Source: Pseudoalteromonas sp. S2755 (GTDB taxonomy: Bacteria; Pseudomonadota; Gammaproteobacteria; Enterobacterales; Alteromonadaceae). Taken from it: a stretch of 39,784 nt of DNA. Under the pieces are notes generated by a model. It saw only the letters and a program-made list of their open reading frames with translations. It was not told the origin of the DNA and ran no database searches. Shown in pieces: positions 7,614 through 18,347 of the stretch (position 1 is its first letter; every line of letters begins with the position of its first letter). A program made the translations under genes and the position numbers. The stretch covers positions 1 through 39,784 of the forward strand of contig NZ_PNDS01000040.1 in NCBI RefSeq assembly GCF_005886535.1. The letters run 5' to 3'.

Positions 7614-9617
7614 TTATAATGACAAAATAGAGACTGAGTTTGTACCAAACTCAAACACGTTCAATTTTCCGCATTGAGCAAAATGATTATTGCTCGTATA
7701 TGGTATGCCTTGTTGGTTGATATCCCCCTCCCAACCTTGACCATTTTTAACGAATGCTTTTACTTCAAACCAACCGTTGAATGTTTTGCTACAGTCCATT
7801 TCTACTTCCAGCAACCAGTAATGTGCTCCCCATTGATTGAGTGACATGACACCAAAACCATCGCCGTCGTAACGTTTTTCCGCGCCCCAACTAGCAGGCC
7901 AAATATTGGTTGTCCAATCCAGCGGACTCCCTTGGGCACCACTAGACTGCCCAGCTTCAGCCGCTAACCAATCCAATCTGTTATCAGCCACTTTCCAAGG
8001 CGTAGTTGTCATGTTTCGCATGTTCAAATGCTTGATAGGTAAAGAGCAAAGAGTAGGATCGGCGCCGCAATCAATCCCTCGCTGCAATGCTGCGGCATGA
8101 TCAAGACCACCTCGGACGAACATATCTTGACCCGATTGAGTTTCTGCTTTCATAAAGACTAATGTGCGTTGCCAATCACCAGTCTGCGGTGGGGTTGTCA
8201 ACTTACTTTGATGATGAATGGCTACAGCATCCATAGCTGCTAAATTAATTTGTGCGTAACCGTTGGTATCAACTTCGATGCTTTTACCTGTGCAGTTTTC
8301 TTGACCGATACCTCCACTTAGCGCATCACAGTAGGTTCCGGCAGGGAGCCCTGTTTGCAGGCTTTGAACCATACTAGAAGATTCCCGGTTAATGGCGACA
8401 AAGCCTAAATTACCGCGAGAAAAAGCAATTTGGTTATTACCATTGTCCCACCAATTTGCCACAGTCCAATTGCCATTAGTATGATTTCTAAACTGCATTG
8501 CACCTGCAATCATTGGGCGACGATGCTCACACTGCCATAATTGACTAGTACAATTGAGGTTACCATTCTGATGAACAGGAACCGAAGGGCCACCAGCATC
8601 AGTGTCACCATTAAATTCATAACTAGACATCACTTTAGGATAACCATAAGGAGACGCCAGCATGAATACATTCGCTAAATCGTATAGTTTACCATCATGA
8701 AAAGTAACGATAGATCCTGCACCACCATGCCCACGCTGGTTGTCATGGTTGTCTGTAAATACTACGGCTTTATAACTTGGCATCATGCCCCAAGCTTCGC
8801 CAAAGCTTTTTAACCAAGCCAGTTTGCCTTGTTTAAATGCCTCGCTCAGTTTAATGCTGTACTTAAACTCGGTGACTAAGCCATTTTGATGATATTCAGA
8901 AGCAGAAACCGCCTCACCTCCTTGATCAATCACCTCTTGGAAAACGACCGCTGGTTGATTCAGCTTGGCCAACACATCGCCAATATCACTTGCAGGCATG
9001 TGCTTGCTTGCATCCAGCCTAAACCCCGCCACGCCCAGAGACTGTAAATCGCTCAAAAAGCCCGCGAGGGTATTTTGTACGTAGCTCGCATCGGTGTCTA
9101 AATCATGCAGTCCTACGAGTTCACAGTGCTGCACTCGCCATGCATTATTACCGTAGTCTTCAGGGTTTATTGCGCAGGTCTCATGAAAATCTTGTGGACT
9201 ATAGATAGAGTATTGTTTGTTGCCAAAGGTGTTACCTGCAACTCCGGTGCCGTTGCCATGGGCCATGTGGTTTATAACAGCATCAACATAGATATCTACT
9301 CCGGCAGATTTACACCTCGCGACCATATCGGCAAATTCGGCTCGACTACCACTACGACTCGCAATCTCATAACTGACTGGCTGATAACGAGTCCACCATT
9401 GATCCCCTGTAATATGCTCATTGGGTGGTGATACTTGCACAGCCGCGTAGCCATTTGGCCCCAAAAACGTTTCACACTCCGTCGCAACATCAGCCCAAGA
9501 CCACTCGAATAAATGAACGAATGTTGTTGGGTCGCCGTCAACGGCATGTGCAGGTGTAACGCAACTGGATACTAACAACACTCCCGCTGCAATTTGGTTT
9601 AGTTTTATATTTTTCAT
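7614..9617 (-). CDS. amy: Secreted chloride-dependent alpha-amylase (GH13) with C-terminal extension
   Basis: 667 residues, close to the P. haloplanktis AHA precursor in length and sequence as I recall it. Order: signal peptide cut after PAHA (residue 25); GH13 barrel and all-beta domain (about 29-475); then a C-terminal region of about 190 residues (480-667). Catalytic residues are D202 (GFRLDASKH), E228 (VFQEVID) and D292 (DNHDNQRG). The chloride site is complete: R200, N290 and K328 (GYPKVMSSY), with Lys as in AHA. The enzyme cuts internal alpha-1,4 bonds of starch or glycogen outside the cell. In AHA the extension is removed after secretion; the same is likely here. The gene stands alone, with a 503-base AT-rich upstream region. 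Confidence 0.95.
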   Translation of the reverse strand: MKNIKLNQIAAGVLLVSSCVTPAHAVDGDPTTFVHLFEWSWADVATECETFLGPNGYAAVQVSPPNEHITGDQWWTRYQPVSYEIASRSGSRAEFADMVARCKSAGVDIYVDAVINHMAHGNGTGVAGNTFGNKQYSIYSPQDFHETCAINPEDYGNNAWRVQHCELVGLHDLDTDASYVQNTLAGFLSDLQSLGVAGFRLDASKHMPASDIGDVLAKLNQPAVVFQEVIDQGGEAVSASEYHQNGLVTEFKYSIKLSEAFKQGKLAWLKSFGEAWGMMPSYKAVVFTDNHDNQRGHGGAGSIVTFHDGKLYDLANVFMLASPYGYPKVMSSYEFNGDTDAGGPSVPVHQNGNLNCTSQLWQCEHRRPMIAGAMQFRNHTNGNWTVANWWDNGNNQIAFSRGNLGFVAINRESSSMVQSLQTGLPAGTYCDALSGGIGQENCTGKSIEVDTNGYAQINLAAMDAVAIHHQSKLTTPPQTGDWQRTLVFMKAETQSGQDMFVRGGLDHAAALQRGIDCGADPTLCSLPIKHLNMRNMTTTPWKVADNRLDWLAAEAGQSSGAQGSPLDWTTNIWPASWGAEKRYDGDGFGVMSLNQWGAHYWLLEVEMDCSKTFNGWFEVKAFVKNGQGWEGDINQQGIPYTSNNHFAQCGKLNVFEFGTNSVSILSL

Positions 9618-10120
9618 TATTGCGCCTCTTATTCACACAAGATTAACAATATAGAATTCCTAGCTAAACAATCTATTGAATACGTATGCATTGGTTTTAC
9701 TAACAAGTAACCTTAATAAGAAACAGCATAAACACCGAGTAGTATCTAAATTTCAGCAGTGAATGAGCGTCTCAAGCAACTGAAGTCATGCTCACCGTGT
9801 GCGACAACAATTTAATTGCAATTAACAAATTAATATTTATTAAACCATTACCTAAACACACAATTAAGATCTAAAAAACTAACGTTAAGTCGTCTTTTTT
9901 TCTTATTTTTAAATTAAAAAAACTTAAAAATTGCAAAAATAAAAATTAAAATTTCCCTAAGTTTCTGTTTTAGGTTACGAATTTTTTATAAGAGTCATTC
10001 CAAGCTTCAAAACATCAACTACACTCAAATAACATCTTTGTATAAAAAACCACAAAGTTGTCATCCAAAGCAGTTCTATAAATGTTATCAACCTAGTAAC
10101 TGAACCACTCAGGGGTCATT
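9618..10120. promoter_or_regulatory. Divergent AT-rich control region between the amylase and giant-protein genes
   Basis: 503 bases without a gene separate two divergent genes for secreted proteins. The middle (about 9880-9960) is extremely A+T-rich with long A and T runs, typical of bent DNA or nucleoid-protein binding. A perfect 14-bp palindrome, TTAATTGCAATTAA, lies at 9812-9825. I could not pick a convincing -35/-10 pair for either gene. CAGGGG about seven bases before the ATG at 10121 is a plausible ribosome site for the right-hand gene. Confidence 0.4.
9812..9825. promoter_or_regulatory. Perfect palindrome, candidate operator
   Basis: TTAATTGCAATTAA is fully self-complementary and lies 195 bases upstream of the amylase start. 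Its symmetry fits a dimeric repressor site, but I cannot name the protein and the low complexity makes chance occurrence possible. Confidence 0.25.
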
Positions 10121-13100
10121 ATGATTACACAGCGCTCACTGTTAAGCCGTGTTCGTAAGATTGTCTCTAATAGCTGCATAGCTGGCAGTATATTTTTCGC
10201 CTTAACCTCATCCGCATTTGCACTCGAAAATTGGCAAAAAGTCGAAAGGCTCACACCAACTGACGAAACAACAAATGCTGATGAATTAGTCTTTAAAGTC
10301 ACGTTTGTTAACGCACATACCGTTGCACCAACTGCCAGTGACTTTACGATTCTAGGCGATGAAAAAGACACCAATAACGACACAACTATTGATACAGGTA
10401 GTAAAACAACCGCATCAATCACCCAAATCACCGTCGACTCAGGTAACAGCTCAATTTACCATATTACGCTCTCTGGAGGTGACCTTGCCAGCTACAACGG
10501 TGTCGTTGCATTATTGCCTGCGAGTAACTCAATAAGACCTGAAGTGTTCGAAGCCTACTACGTTAGTAACGGCACTGAGCTGCCAGCCTCTGATAAGCTC
10601 ATTGTATATGATTACGCAGATCAAACTAGTGAGCTGGGCAATGGTTATTTTGGAACTACGGCTGCAGAAGCAAGAACCACAGCAGATGCTTTATGCAAAA
10701 GTAAATTTCTACGCAAGCACAACCGCCTAAATAATATTATTGATAGCTCTGCTTCAACAGCAGTGAGTAATGGGCCGGTTAGAGCCCGTGCAGTAATTTC
10801 GTTCTCCGCATCCGATGACATCGCCAGCCTTGACACGAATTACAGTCTACCGAGTGTCAATGTTTATAATAGCGGAGGCACTAAGCTTGCTGACACCAAT
10901 TGGGATGACTTTGTCAACGGCACACTTAGCGCCCTTAATAGCAATGCGTCCGACATGCTTGAAAATTCGGGCAACGTTAAGTATTTTTGGAGTTTCTCCG
11001 ATTCAGGAGGGACATTTAATGCTGCAAACAACTGTTCGGGCGGAACCTCACCTTCGAATACCGTCAAGGGTGTTGCCAACCAAAATGGCAGTTGGTATAC
11101 CCTAATAGGCAGTGTGCCCTGTAACAACGCACTGAATTTAATATGTGTCGCATGGCATGAATCAGCCTATTTAGATGCCAATATTTCCAATACTGCACCT
11201 ACAATTAGTAACTTACCAGCAAGCTTTACGGTGACAGAAGATGTCGCAACAACAGTTGATCTATCTGCAGTCGTCTTAGCTGATAACGAAGATGACAACT
11301 TAACGGTTACCTTGGCACTGGACAGCGGCACCATCACAAGCACCGACGGCAATGGAACAGTGAGTAGCGTCACAGTGGCGGGAAGCGGAACATCAAGTAT
11401 GACATTAAGTGGGTCAGCGGCTGCGCTTAATAGCTACCTCGATGTAACGACTAAACTCAACATTACCACTGCAACAGACAACACAACGGCAATGACGCTC
11501 ACGGTTACGCCGAATGATGGTACCGTTGATGGTGATGCCGCGACCAGTACCGTGAACGTCACGGCTGTTAACGATAAGCCTACATTTACTTCCACTGCGG
11601 TCACTGCTTCAACTGAGGACTCAGTATACAAATATTCAGTCACAACCAGCGACCCTGACAAAGATGCCGTCACCGTTTCTGTCTCAGCTAGTACTCCGCT
11701 TCCAAGTTGGCTAAGCTTGAACACAAGCACAGAAGCAACGGTGTCTACATTTGCAGGTCAAAGCTCTGGTTACATCGATGGAACCGGGACTGCCGCCTCA
11801 TTCAAATCACCTTATGACGTTGCAACCGACAGTAATAACAATGTCTATGTCGCCGATTACAGTAACCATGTGATCCGTAAAATTACACCTGAGGGCGTTG
11901 TCACTACACTAGCGGGGTCAGGAACCGCAGGCTCTGATGAAGGCACTGGTAGTGCTGCTTCATTTAATTTTCCCAAAGCTGTAACGGTTGACGCTTCTGG
12001 CAATGTTTATGTTGCCGATTCTTCAAATAATAAAATCCGTAAGATCACCCCGGCTGGAGTCGTGACCACCTTTGCAGGCAGCGGCTCTCCTGGCAGCACG
12101 GACGGAACTGGCACAGCAGCCACTTTTGCCGCGCCAACGGGTATCACGATTGACAGCAACGGAAATTTATATGTCGTAGAGACGAACCCTCATATCGTTC
12201 GTAAAATAACCCCTGCAGGTGTCGTAACTACGTTTGCTGGCAGCAAAGGCTCTTCTGGGTTTACCGATGCAACAGGCACATCGGCAAAATTCAACTTCCC
12301 CTATAATGGTGGTAGTAGTAGCAATAACGACCTATTCATTGCTGACCGTAATAATCACGCTATTCGTAAAGTCACCTCAGCAGGTGTTGTGACTACGTTT
12401 GCTGGAACGGGTTCAGCGGGTTCAGCGAATGGCACAGGCACGCAAGCGAGCTTTAATAAACCGTATGATGTCGCACTAGATAGCGCTAATAACCTTTATG
12501 TATCCGAGCAAACGGGGCATACCATTCGCAAGATCACAACTGCAGGCGAAGTAACTACTTTCGCAGGAAGTGCTGGAACATCAGGAAGCACCGATGGTTT
12601 AGCAAGTGTGGCACGCTTCAGCCAACCCTTTGGTATTGCAGTAGACAGCAATGGCATCGTATATGTTGCAGATACCGGTAACCATCGAATTCGAAAGATA
12701 TCGCCAGCCGAAACAACCTTAACGGGTACGCCTAGCAATGACGATGTTGGCGATCACTATATTTGTTTAGTTGTTTCCGATGGTACTGAGACCAGCGAGC
12801 AGTGCTTCACTATTACGGTTACAAACGTCAATGACGCCCCTGTTGTCGCAACGAATACGGGTTTAACCTTAAATGGTGGTACAACAGTAAACATCACGAG
12901 TTCAGCTCTGTCTGCGAGCGATGTGGATGATATTGGTACAGGTTTAACGTATACGGTAACCACCTTGCCAAGTCACGGAAGTCTCTTTGTAGATGCAAAT
13001 AGTAATGACAGCTTAGACAGTGGGGAAGCACTCGGCAGCAATGGTACATTCACACAAGCTGATATTGAAAGCGGTAATCTTTTTTATACCCACGACGACT

Positions 13101-16100
13101 CTCAAAATGCGAGTGACAGTTTTGTCTTTTCACTACAAGATGGTTTAGAAGACGGTGTTAGCGCCATTACCAATCAAACATTTAGCTTTGTTGTTGAGCT
13201 AAATAAAGCACCGGTTATCAGTGGTACTCCAGCGGCGACCGTCAACGAAAATGTTGCGTATAGTTTTACACCTACCGCGACTGACGAAGATAACGACACC
13301 TTAACATTTAGCATCACCAATAAACCTAGCTGGGCAACCTTTAGCACCTCAACCGGTAGCTTGACGGGAACACCTAGTTATACCGATGCAGGTGCATACA
13401 ATGGTATTGTTATTACAGTGAGTGATGGAACAGCTAGCGATACCTTAAATTTTGACATTACCGTCATCAACGTGAACCGTACACCAAGCATTAGTGGAAC
13501 ACCAGCGACCAGCGTTAATGAAAATAGTAGTTATAGCTTTACTCCAACCGCCTCTGATCCTGATGGAGATACGCTTACTTTCAGTATTACCAATAAACCA
13601 AGTTGGGCTACTTTCAGCACTAGCACAGGAGCCCTGAGCGGCACGCCAAGTTTTACTGATGCAGGTGACTACAGCGGTATTGTAATAACGGCCAGCGATG
13701 GCAGCGCAACACAAACGCTAAGCTTTAATATTAATGTTGTAAATGTGAATCGGGCACCATCTATAAGCGGTACACCGCCCACTTCGGTACTTGAAGGTGG
13801 TGTTTATAATTTCACACCAACGGCAAGCGACCCTGATAATGACAACCTGAGTTTCTCCATTACTAATCAGCCGGGTTGGGCATCATTTAGCTCGACGACT
13901 GGAGCACTAACGGGAATTCCCGACTTCGATCAGTCGGGTACTTACAGCGGTATTGTCATCACAGTAAGTGATGGTAGTGCAACTCAAAACCTGACATTTT
14001 CCATCACCGTAAACGATGTGAATCGAGCTCCCACAATAAGTGGATCACCTGCTTCTACGGTAAATGAAGGAGTAGCTTATAGCTTTACCCCAAGTGCTTC
14101 CGATGAGGATAATGATAATCTTACTTTTAGCATTACCAATGCACCTGACTGGTCAACATTCAGTAGTACAACGGGTACACTAACAGGTACTCCTACCTTT
14201 AATGATGGTGGTGAGCAATACAACATCACAATCAGTGTCAGTGATGGTAATGAAAGCGCAAACCTTAACTTCACGCTAAGCGTGGTCAATATCAATCGCT
14301 TGCCAACTATCAGTGGTACACCCGGGGTGAAAGTCACTGTGGGAGAAAACTATAGTTTTATACCAGCAGCAACAGATGAAGATGAGGATACGCTAAGCTT
14401 TACGATCATTAATAAGCCAAGCTGGGCACTATTCTCAACGTCAACTGGTGAACTCTCTGGTACACCATCAGAGACAGATATTGGTACGACTAGTGGTATT
14501 CAAATTAGCGTTAGTGATGGCACTGACAATGCAAACTTACCAGCATTTAACCTTGAAGTAGTTGCCGAAAATACAGCGCCAACGGGTGAAAATCTTTCGC
14601 TGAGCGTTAAAGAAGATACTCCATTGACTATTCAGCCGACATTACAAGATGCTGAAGATGATACCTTAACGCTGACAATTGGTAGTCAGCCAGCAAATGG
14701 TTCATTAACCAATAATGCTACAGGCTGGGTATATCAACCAGAGGCTGATTTCAATGGGGAAGATAGCTTTACCTATTCAGTGAGCGATGGAGAACTGCAA
14801 AGTGATAGCTATACCGTTGCATTAACTATCACAGCTGTAAATGACTTACCCATTGCAAACAACGATAACTTCCAGCTTGATGGTAGCGCCAACAATACAT
14901 TCACCCTGAATGTGTTAGACAATGATACGGATGTTGATGGAGATACCCTCATTATTGAAGGCGTTAAGGCAAGTTTGGGCAGCGCCAGCGTCGTAGGCAA
15001 TGCTTTGCAGTACACCGCTCCAAATAACTTTGCAGGTGCTGTTACTTTGAACTACGCCATTCGTGATGGGAAAGGTGGTAGAGCTAAAGCAAACGCACTA
15101 TTAGAAATAAGTGGCGCAACCAATGGCGAGCCTCCTGTTGTCACCGCCCCAGCAGATTTAGAAGTTAATGCGACGGGACTATTTACCAAGGTAAATTTGG
15201 GTATTGCGACAGCACTCAATAGCAGTGGCGAGCCTTTACCTGTGACCCTTACTGAAGGTAAAACCATTTTTGCACCGGGAGCGCATAACGTTTACTGGCA
15301 AGCAACAGATGCAAACGGTAACTTAGGAACCGACCAACAGTTGCTGAGAGTGAATCCGCTAGTATCGTTGAGTAAAGATAAAACCATTGCTGAAGGCGCT
15401 AGAATAGATATTCAAGTACTGCTAAATGGCCCCGCTCCTCAGTATCCTGTCACAGTCAACTACACGGTGACAGGCAGCGCAACATCTGGAGTGGATCATG
15501 ACTTGAGTAGTGGCTCGGTAACGATAAGCTCAGGTACAAAAGGCAACATTTCAATTCAAACTGTTGCAGATGGGGAGTTTGAAGGTGATGAAACGATCAC
15601 AGTCAGCTTGAATAGCGGTGTTAACCTTGGTGCAAAACGTGAAACCACTATTACTGTGAGTGAACAAAATATTGCGCCTGAGGTCTCGCTAGTTGTGACA
15701 CAGAATGATCAAAACCGATTAACCGTGAGCCAAGATGAAGGAACTGTATCTGTCGTTGCAACGGTGAGTGATCCAAATGTTGGCGATACTGTTGCGAGCA
15801 CATGGAAAGTACCAGGCATGACTTCCGACCAATATACGGAAGATACTTTGCAACTGAGCTTTAACCCTCAGGATCTACAACCAGGCACTTACAAGGTGAC
15901 ACACACAGCGACAGACTCAAGTAGTGCACAAGATAGTGATAGTGTATTTATCCAAGTGACCCAATCATTGCAGCAATTATCTGATACGGAAGATACTGAT
16001 GGCGATCTCATCCCTGACAGCCAAGAGGGTTACGCAGATGACGACGGTGACGGGATCCCTGACTTCCAAGATGCGATCACCGAGTGTAATGTTATGCCTC

Positions 16101-17263
16101 AAGAAGTGGTTACACAGGATGGCTTTTTAGTAGAAGGTAATCCTGGGGTCTGTTTACGTAAGGGCGAGTTTACCGCGAGCGGTGAAACTGGTGGCCTACT
16201 CATGACAGATGACGAGGGTAACTCACAACTGGGCAGCGATGATGATGCGCAAATCACTGGCGGCCTGTTTGACTTTATCGCTTATGGATTACCTAAAGCA
16301 GGTCAAGTGTATCAATTAGTGATGCCACAGCGCTTACCTATCCCAAGAGATGCCGTTTACCGTAAGTTTAAGGCGTCATCAGGCAGTTGGGTGAACTTTG
16401 TGGAAGACGCAAATAACCTTGTCTTTAGTGCGGAAGGTGAACCTGGCATTTGTCCTCCTCCAGGAGATGAAAATTGGTCGTCAGGACTGACTGAAGGTCA
16501 TTGGTGTGTGCAACTTCAGATAGAAGATGGTGGTATCAACGATGACGATGGTGAAGCCAATGGCAGCATCGTGGATCCAGGAGGTGTAGGTGTACTGCTT
16601 TCAAATAACCAGATGCCTGTAGCGCTAGATGATTCAATTAGTATGAAGTGGAACACCAATATTACTATTGACGTTTTAGCGAATGACACTGATGCTGATG
16701 GAGATATGCTCACCGTAGCAAATGCGTCAGCCAGTTTTGGCGAAGTACAAATCAATTCAGATAACACCCTGTATTACACACCAAACGCAGGCTATGTCGG
16801 AGTTGATACACTGAACTACGCCATAACTGACGGCAACGGTGGAACCGCAGGAGCGAGTGTAGTAATTACTGTTGTTGCCAATACAGCTCCCATAACGGTT
16901 TCTGATGTTGCAACTGTTGTTTCAGGAAAGCCAATTACCATTAATGTGCTAGCAAACGACAGTGATAGTGATGGCGATACGCTGCAAGTAACTGAAGCGA
17001 CGGCACAGCAAGGTAGTGTCACAGTTAATGCTGATTACAGCTTAACCTATCAGTCAAATTCTGGGTTTGTTGGCAGTGAAACCGTTACCTACACAATCAC
17101 AGATGGTGAGGCGAGTGTCCAAGGTAGTGTGAATATTACGGTCAACAAAGCACCTACCGATACCGTCACGAACAAGAGTGATGGCGGTAGTATGCCATTG
17201 TGGTTGATTTGGGCCTGTCTCGCACTTGCAGTAGTTCGACGTTGGCAAGCTACTGCGCGTTAA
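10121..17263 (+). CDS. Giant modular surface protein: NHL propeller, Ig/cadherin-like repeats, GlyGly-CTERM-like tail
   Basis: 2380 residues, secreted and probably surface-attached. Order: signal peptide (cleavage after AFA, residue 34); unassigned N-domain (36-345) ending in PCNNALNLICVAW; cadherin-like unit (357-484); an Ig-like unit (484-905) interrupted by six NHL blades (about 538-862); CSPG/cadherin-like unit (906-1028); five He_PIG-type units of about 91 residues (1030-1481); two cadherin-like units (1485-1668); HYR-like (1670-1747); Calx-beta (1747-1851); PKD-like (1852-1948); Asp-rich thrombospondin-3-like stretch (1953-1990); choice-of-anchor U domain (1992-2160); two cadherin-like units (2165-2344); tail with GGS, hydrophobic helix and RR (2351-2380). 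Many DxDxD-type loops suggest Ca2+-dependent rigidity. A role in adhesion or matrix binding is inferred; no enzyme motif is visible. Confidence 0.9.
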   Translation: MITQRSLLSRVRKIVSNSCIAGSIFFALTSSAFALENWQKVERLTPTDETTNADELVFKVTFVNAHTVAPTASDFTILGDEKDTNNDTTIDTGSKTTASITQITVDSGNSSIYHITLSGGDLASYNGVVALLPASNSIRPEVFEAYYVSNGTELPASDKLIVYDYADQTSELGNGYFGTTAAEARTTADALCKSKFLRKHNRLNNIIDSSASTAVSNGPVRARAVISFSASDDIASLDTNYSLPSVNVYNSGGTKLADTNWDDFVNGTLSALNSNASDMLENSGNVKYFWSFSDSGGTFNAANNCSGGTSPSNTVKGVANQNGSWYTLIGSVPCNNALNLICVAWHESAYLDANISNTAPTISNLPASFTVTEDVATTVDLSAVVLADNEDDNLTVTLALDSGTITSTDGNGTVSSVTVAGSGTSSMTLSGSAAALNSYLDVTTKLNITTATDNTTAMTLTVTPNDGTVDGDAATSTVNVTAVNDKPTFTSTAVTASTEDSVYKYSVTTSDPDKDAVTVSVSASTPLPSWLSLNTSTEATVSTFAGQSSGYIDGTGTAASFKSPYDVATDSNNNVYVADYSNHVIRKITPEGVVTTLAGSGTAGSDEGTGSAASFNFPKAVTVDASGNVYVADSSNNKIRKITPAGVVTTFAGSGSPGSTDGTGTAATFAAPTGITIDSNGNLYVVETNPHIVRKITPAGVVTTFAGSKGSSGFTDATGTSAKFNFPYNGGSSSNNDLFIADRNNHAIRKVTSAGVVTTFAGTGSAGSANGTGTQASFNKPYDVALDSANNLYVSEQTGHTIRKITTAGEVTTFAGSAGTSGSTDGLASVARFSQPFGIAVDSNGIVYVADTGNHRIRKISPAETTLTGTPSNDDVGDHYICLVVSDGTETSEQCFTITVTNVNDAPVVATNTGLTLNGGTTVNITSSALSASDVDDIGTGLTYTVTTLPSHGSLFVDANSNDSLDSGEALGSNGTFTQADIESGNLFYTHDDSQNASDSFVFSLQDGLEDGVSAITNQTFSFVVELNKAPVISGTPAATVNENVAYSFTPTATDEDNDTLTFSITNKPSWATFSTSTGSLTGTPSYTDAGAYNGIVITVSDGTASDTLNFDITVINVNRTPSISGTPATSVNENSSYSFTPTASDPDGDTLTFSITNKPSWATFSTSTGALSGTPSFTDAGDYSGIVITASDGSATQTLSFNINVVNVNRAPSISGTPPTSVLEGGVYNFTPTASDPDNDNLSFSITNQPGWASFSSTTGALTGIPDFDQSGTYSGIVITVSDGSATQNLTFSITVNDVNRAPTISGSPASTVNEGVAYSFTPSASDEDNDNLTFSITNAPDWSTFSSTTGTLTGTPTFNDGGEQYNITISVSDGNESANLNFTLSVVNINRLPTISGTPGVKVTVGENYSFIPAATDEDEDTLSFTIINKPSWALFSTSTGELSGTPSETDIGTTSGIQISVSDGTDNANLPAFNLEVVAENTAPTGENLSLSVKEDTPLTIQPTLQDAEDDTLTLTIGSQPANGSLTNNATGWVYQPEADFNGEDSFTYSVSDGELQSDSYTVALTITAVNDLPIANNDNFQLDGSANNTFTLNVLDNDTDVDGDTLIIEGVKASLGSASVVGNALQYTAPNNFAGAVTLNYAIRDGKGGRAKANALLEISGATNGEPPVVTAPADLEVNATGLFTKVNLGIATALNSSGEPLPVTLTEGKTIFAPGAHNVYWQATDANGNLGTDQQLLRVNPLVSLSKDKTIAEGARIDIQVLLNGPAPQYPVTVNYTVTGSATSGVDHDLSSGSVTISSGTKGNISIQTVADGEFEGDETITVSLNSGVNLGAKRETTITVSEQNIAPEVSLVVTQNDQNRLTVSQDEGTVSVVATVSDPNVGDTVASTWKVPGMTSDQYTEDTLQLSFNPQDLQPGTYKVTHTATDSSSAQDSDSVFIQVTQSLQQLSDTEDTDGDLIPDSQEGYADDDGDGIPDFQDAITECNVMPQEVVTQDGFLVEGNPGVCLRKGEFTASGETGGLLMTDDEGNSQLGSDDDAQITGGLFDFIAYGLPKAGQVYQLVMPQRLPIPRDAVYRKFKASSGSWVNFVEDANNLVFSAEGEPGICPPPGDENWSSGLTEGHWCVQLQIEDGGINDDDGEANGSIVDPGGVGVLLSNNQMPVALDDSISMKWNTNITIDVLANDTDADGDMLTVANASASFGEVQINSDNTLYYTPNAGYVGVDTLNYAITDGNGGTAGASVVITVVANTAPITVSDVATVVSGKPITINVLANDSDSDGDTLQVTEATAQQGSVTVNADYSLTYQSNSGFVGSETVTYTITDGEASVQGSVNITVNKAPTDTVTNKSDGGSMPLWLIWACLALAVVRRWQATAR

Positions 17264-17292
17264 CCACCCTAACAAGTTAACAACCTCACGAT

Positions 17293-17331
17293 AAGGGGTA
17301 ATGAAGCGCAGCTTCATTACCCCTTCTTTTT
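17293..17331 (+). terminator. Strong intrinsic terminator of the giant gene
   Basis: AAGGGGTAATGAAGC at 17293-17307 pairs perfectly over 15 bp with GCTTCATTACCCCTT at 17311-17325 around GCA, followed by CTTTTT. This is a textbook rho-independent terminator. It also lies between convergent genes. Confidence 0.9.
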
Positions 17332-17374
17332 GCGATAAAACACAGTGCTAACAGAAGCCGGTTGACTCGGTTAT

Positions 17375-18109
17375 TCACTCATCTAATTGATACTTTTTAA
17401 GTGTTGCCTGATAAATACCATTCATCTTTAGTTGTATCAAGCCCTTGTTGAACAACGCTATTATCTCTACTGCATGCGGGTGAGATTTACTGACCCCAAT
17501 ATGAAGCGGCCATTGTGCTATGGTCGGTTGATGTACTTTGAAACTGTGAAATTCTGCGTGTTGAGTTTGTAAATACACAAAAGCAAGCTCATCGCTAACT
17601 ACAGCGTCTACCCGCGCTTTATTGAGAAGCGACAAACAGGAAGTCAGGTTGGTGAGCTTTTCTAGGCGAATTTGTGGGATCTGAGCGAGTGCAATTTCAG
17701 AACGAAACCCCCGAATAGCACATACACTTAGCCCTTTAAGATCGTCCAACTCTTTAAAATGAATGGTTCGCTCTGTACGTGAAATAAGTACCAGCCGATT
17801 ACTGTAATAAGCGTTGCTGAAAATAAAGCGTTCATCGCGGCTGTCCGAACGCCATAATGCGGGGATAATATCTACAGGCCCTTTCTCGACCATTCGCATG
17901 GCACGACTGAAAGGCATTATAAGCATTTCAAAATCTTGATTCTCTGCTTTGAATGCTGCACGAACTATATCTACAGTAAAGCCAGAACCTTTATCAATGA
18001 CATAGGGAGGCCAAGTATTATGCGCCCCCACTATGGTGTCGTTTGCAAATGATGTGCACGACAAGGCAATAAGCAAGAGGCATGACCGTTTTAAACTTTT
18101 TATCGCCAT
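17375..18109 (-). CDS. Periplasmic solute-binding-like protein (SBP_bac_3 type)
   Basis: 244 residues with a Sec signal peptide (cleavage after SFA, about residue 22) and a two-lobed binding-protein fold. Typical signs are WPPYVIDKGSGFTVDIVRAAF near the start of the mature chain, then a lobe with DIIPALWR, and VDAVVSDELAF near residue 170. The family binds amino acids or related small molecules for ABC transporters or as sensor domains. No permease or ATPase gene is nearby, so this looks like one of the orphan binding-protein-like periplasmic proteins common in Pseudoalteromonas and Shewanella; the ligand is unknown. The ATG at 18109 has GGGAGAGAG at a sensible distance; a GTG six bases upstream is too close to it. 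Confidence 0.85.
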   Translation of the reverse strand: MAIKSLKRSCLLLIALSCTSFANDTIVGAHNTWPPYVIDKGSGFTVDIVRAAFKAENQDFEMLIMPFSRAMRMVEKGPVDIIPALWRSDSRDERFIFSNAYYSNRLVLISRTERTIHFKELDDLKGLSVCAIRGFRSEIALAQIPQIRLEKLTNLTSCLSLLNKARVDAVVSDELAFVYLQTQHAEFHSFKVHQPTIAQWPLHIGVSKSHPHAVEIIALFNKGLIQLKMNGIYQATLKKYQLDE

Positions 18110-18347
18110 GTCCACTCTCTCCCGCCTTTACCTTCAAATTAAGGTGGCTAACAACTTCGCTCCGGTCCTAATTGAGTATAGCGCAACCGTTGCATCTCGA
18201 TATATACACATAGCTACTCACTGTTAACGTTTGAATATGGCATAAAATTCAACGACTTTTGTCCTTCAATGCACAATTTAGTGTAAACCAATGTAAATAG
18301 ACCGTGAAGTTTAATTGAATTGTCATCAATAGCGCTTAAAATGCTGC

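Noticed and set aside
9105..9431. Plus-strand open frame of 108 codons within the amylase gene
   Set aside because: It is antisense to highly conserved amylase sequence and has no features of its own.
11735..14560. Regular DNA repeats that might be a tandem-repeat locus or CRISPR-like array
   Set aside because: All lie within one continuous reading frame and correspond to NHL and Ig-like protein repeats with diverged codons; there are no uniform repeats or spacers.
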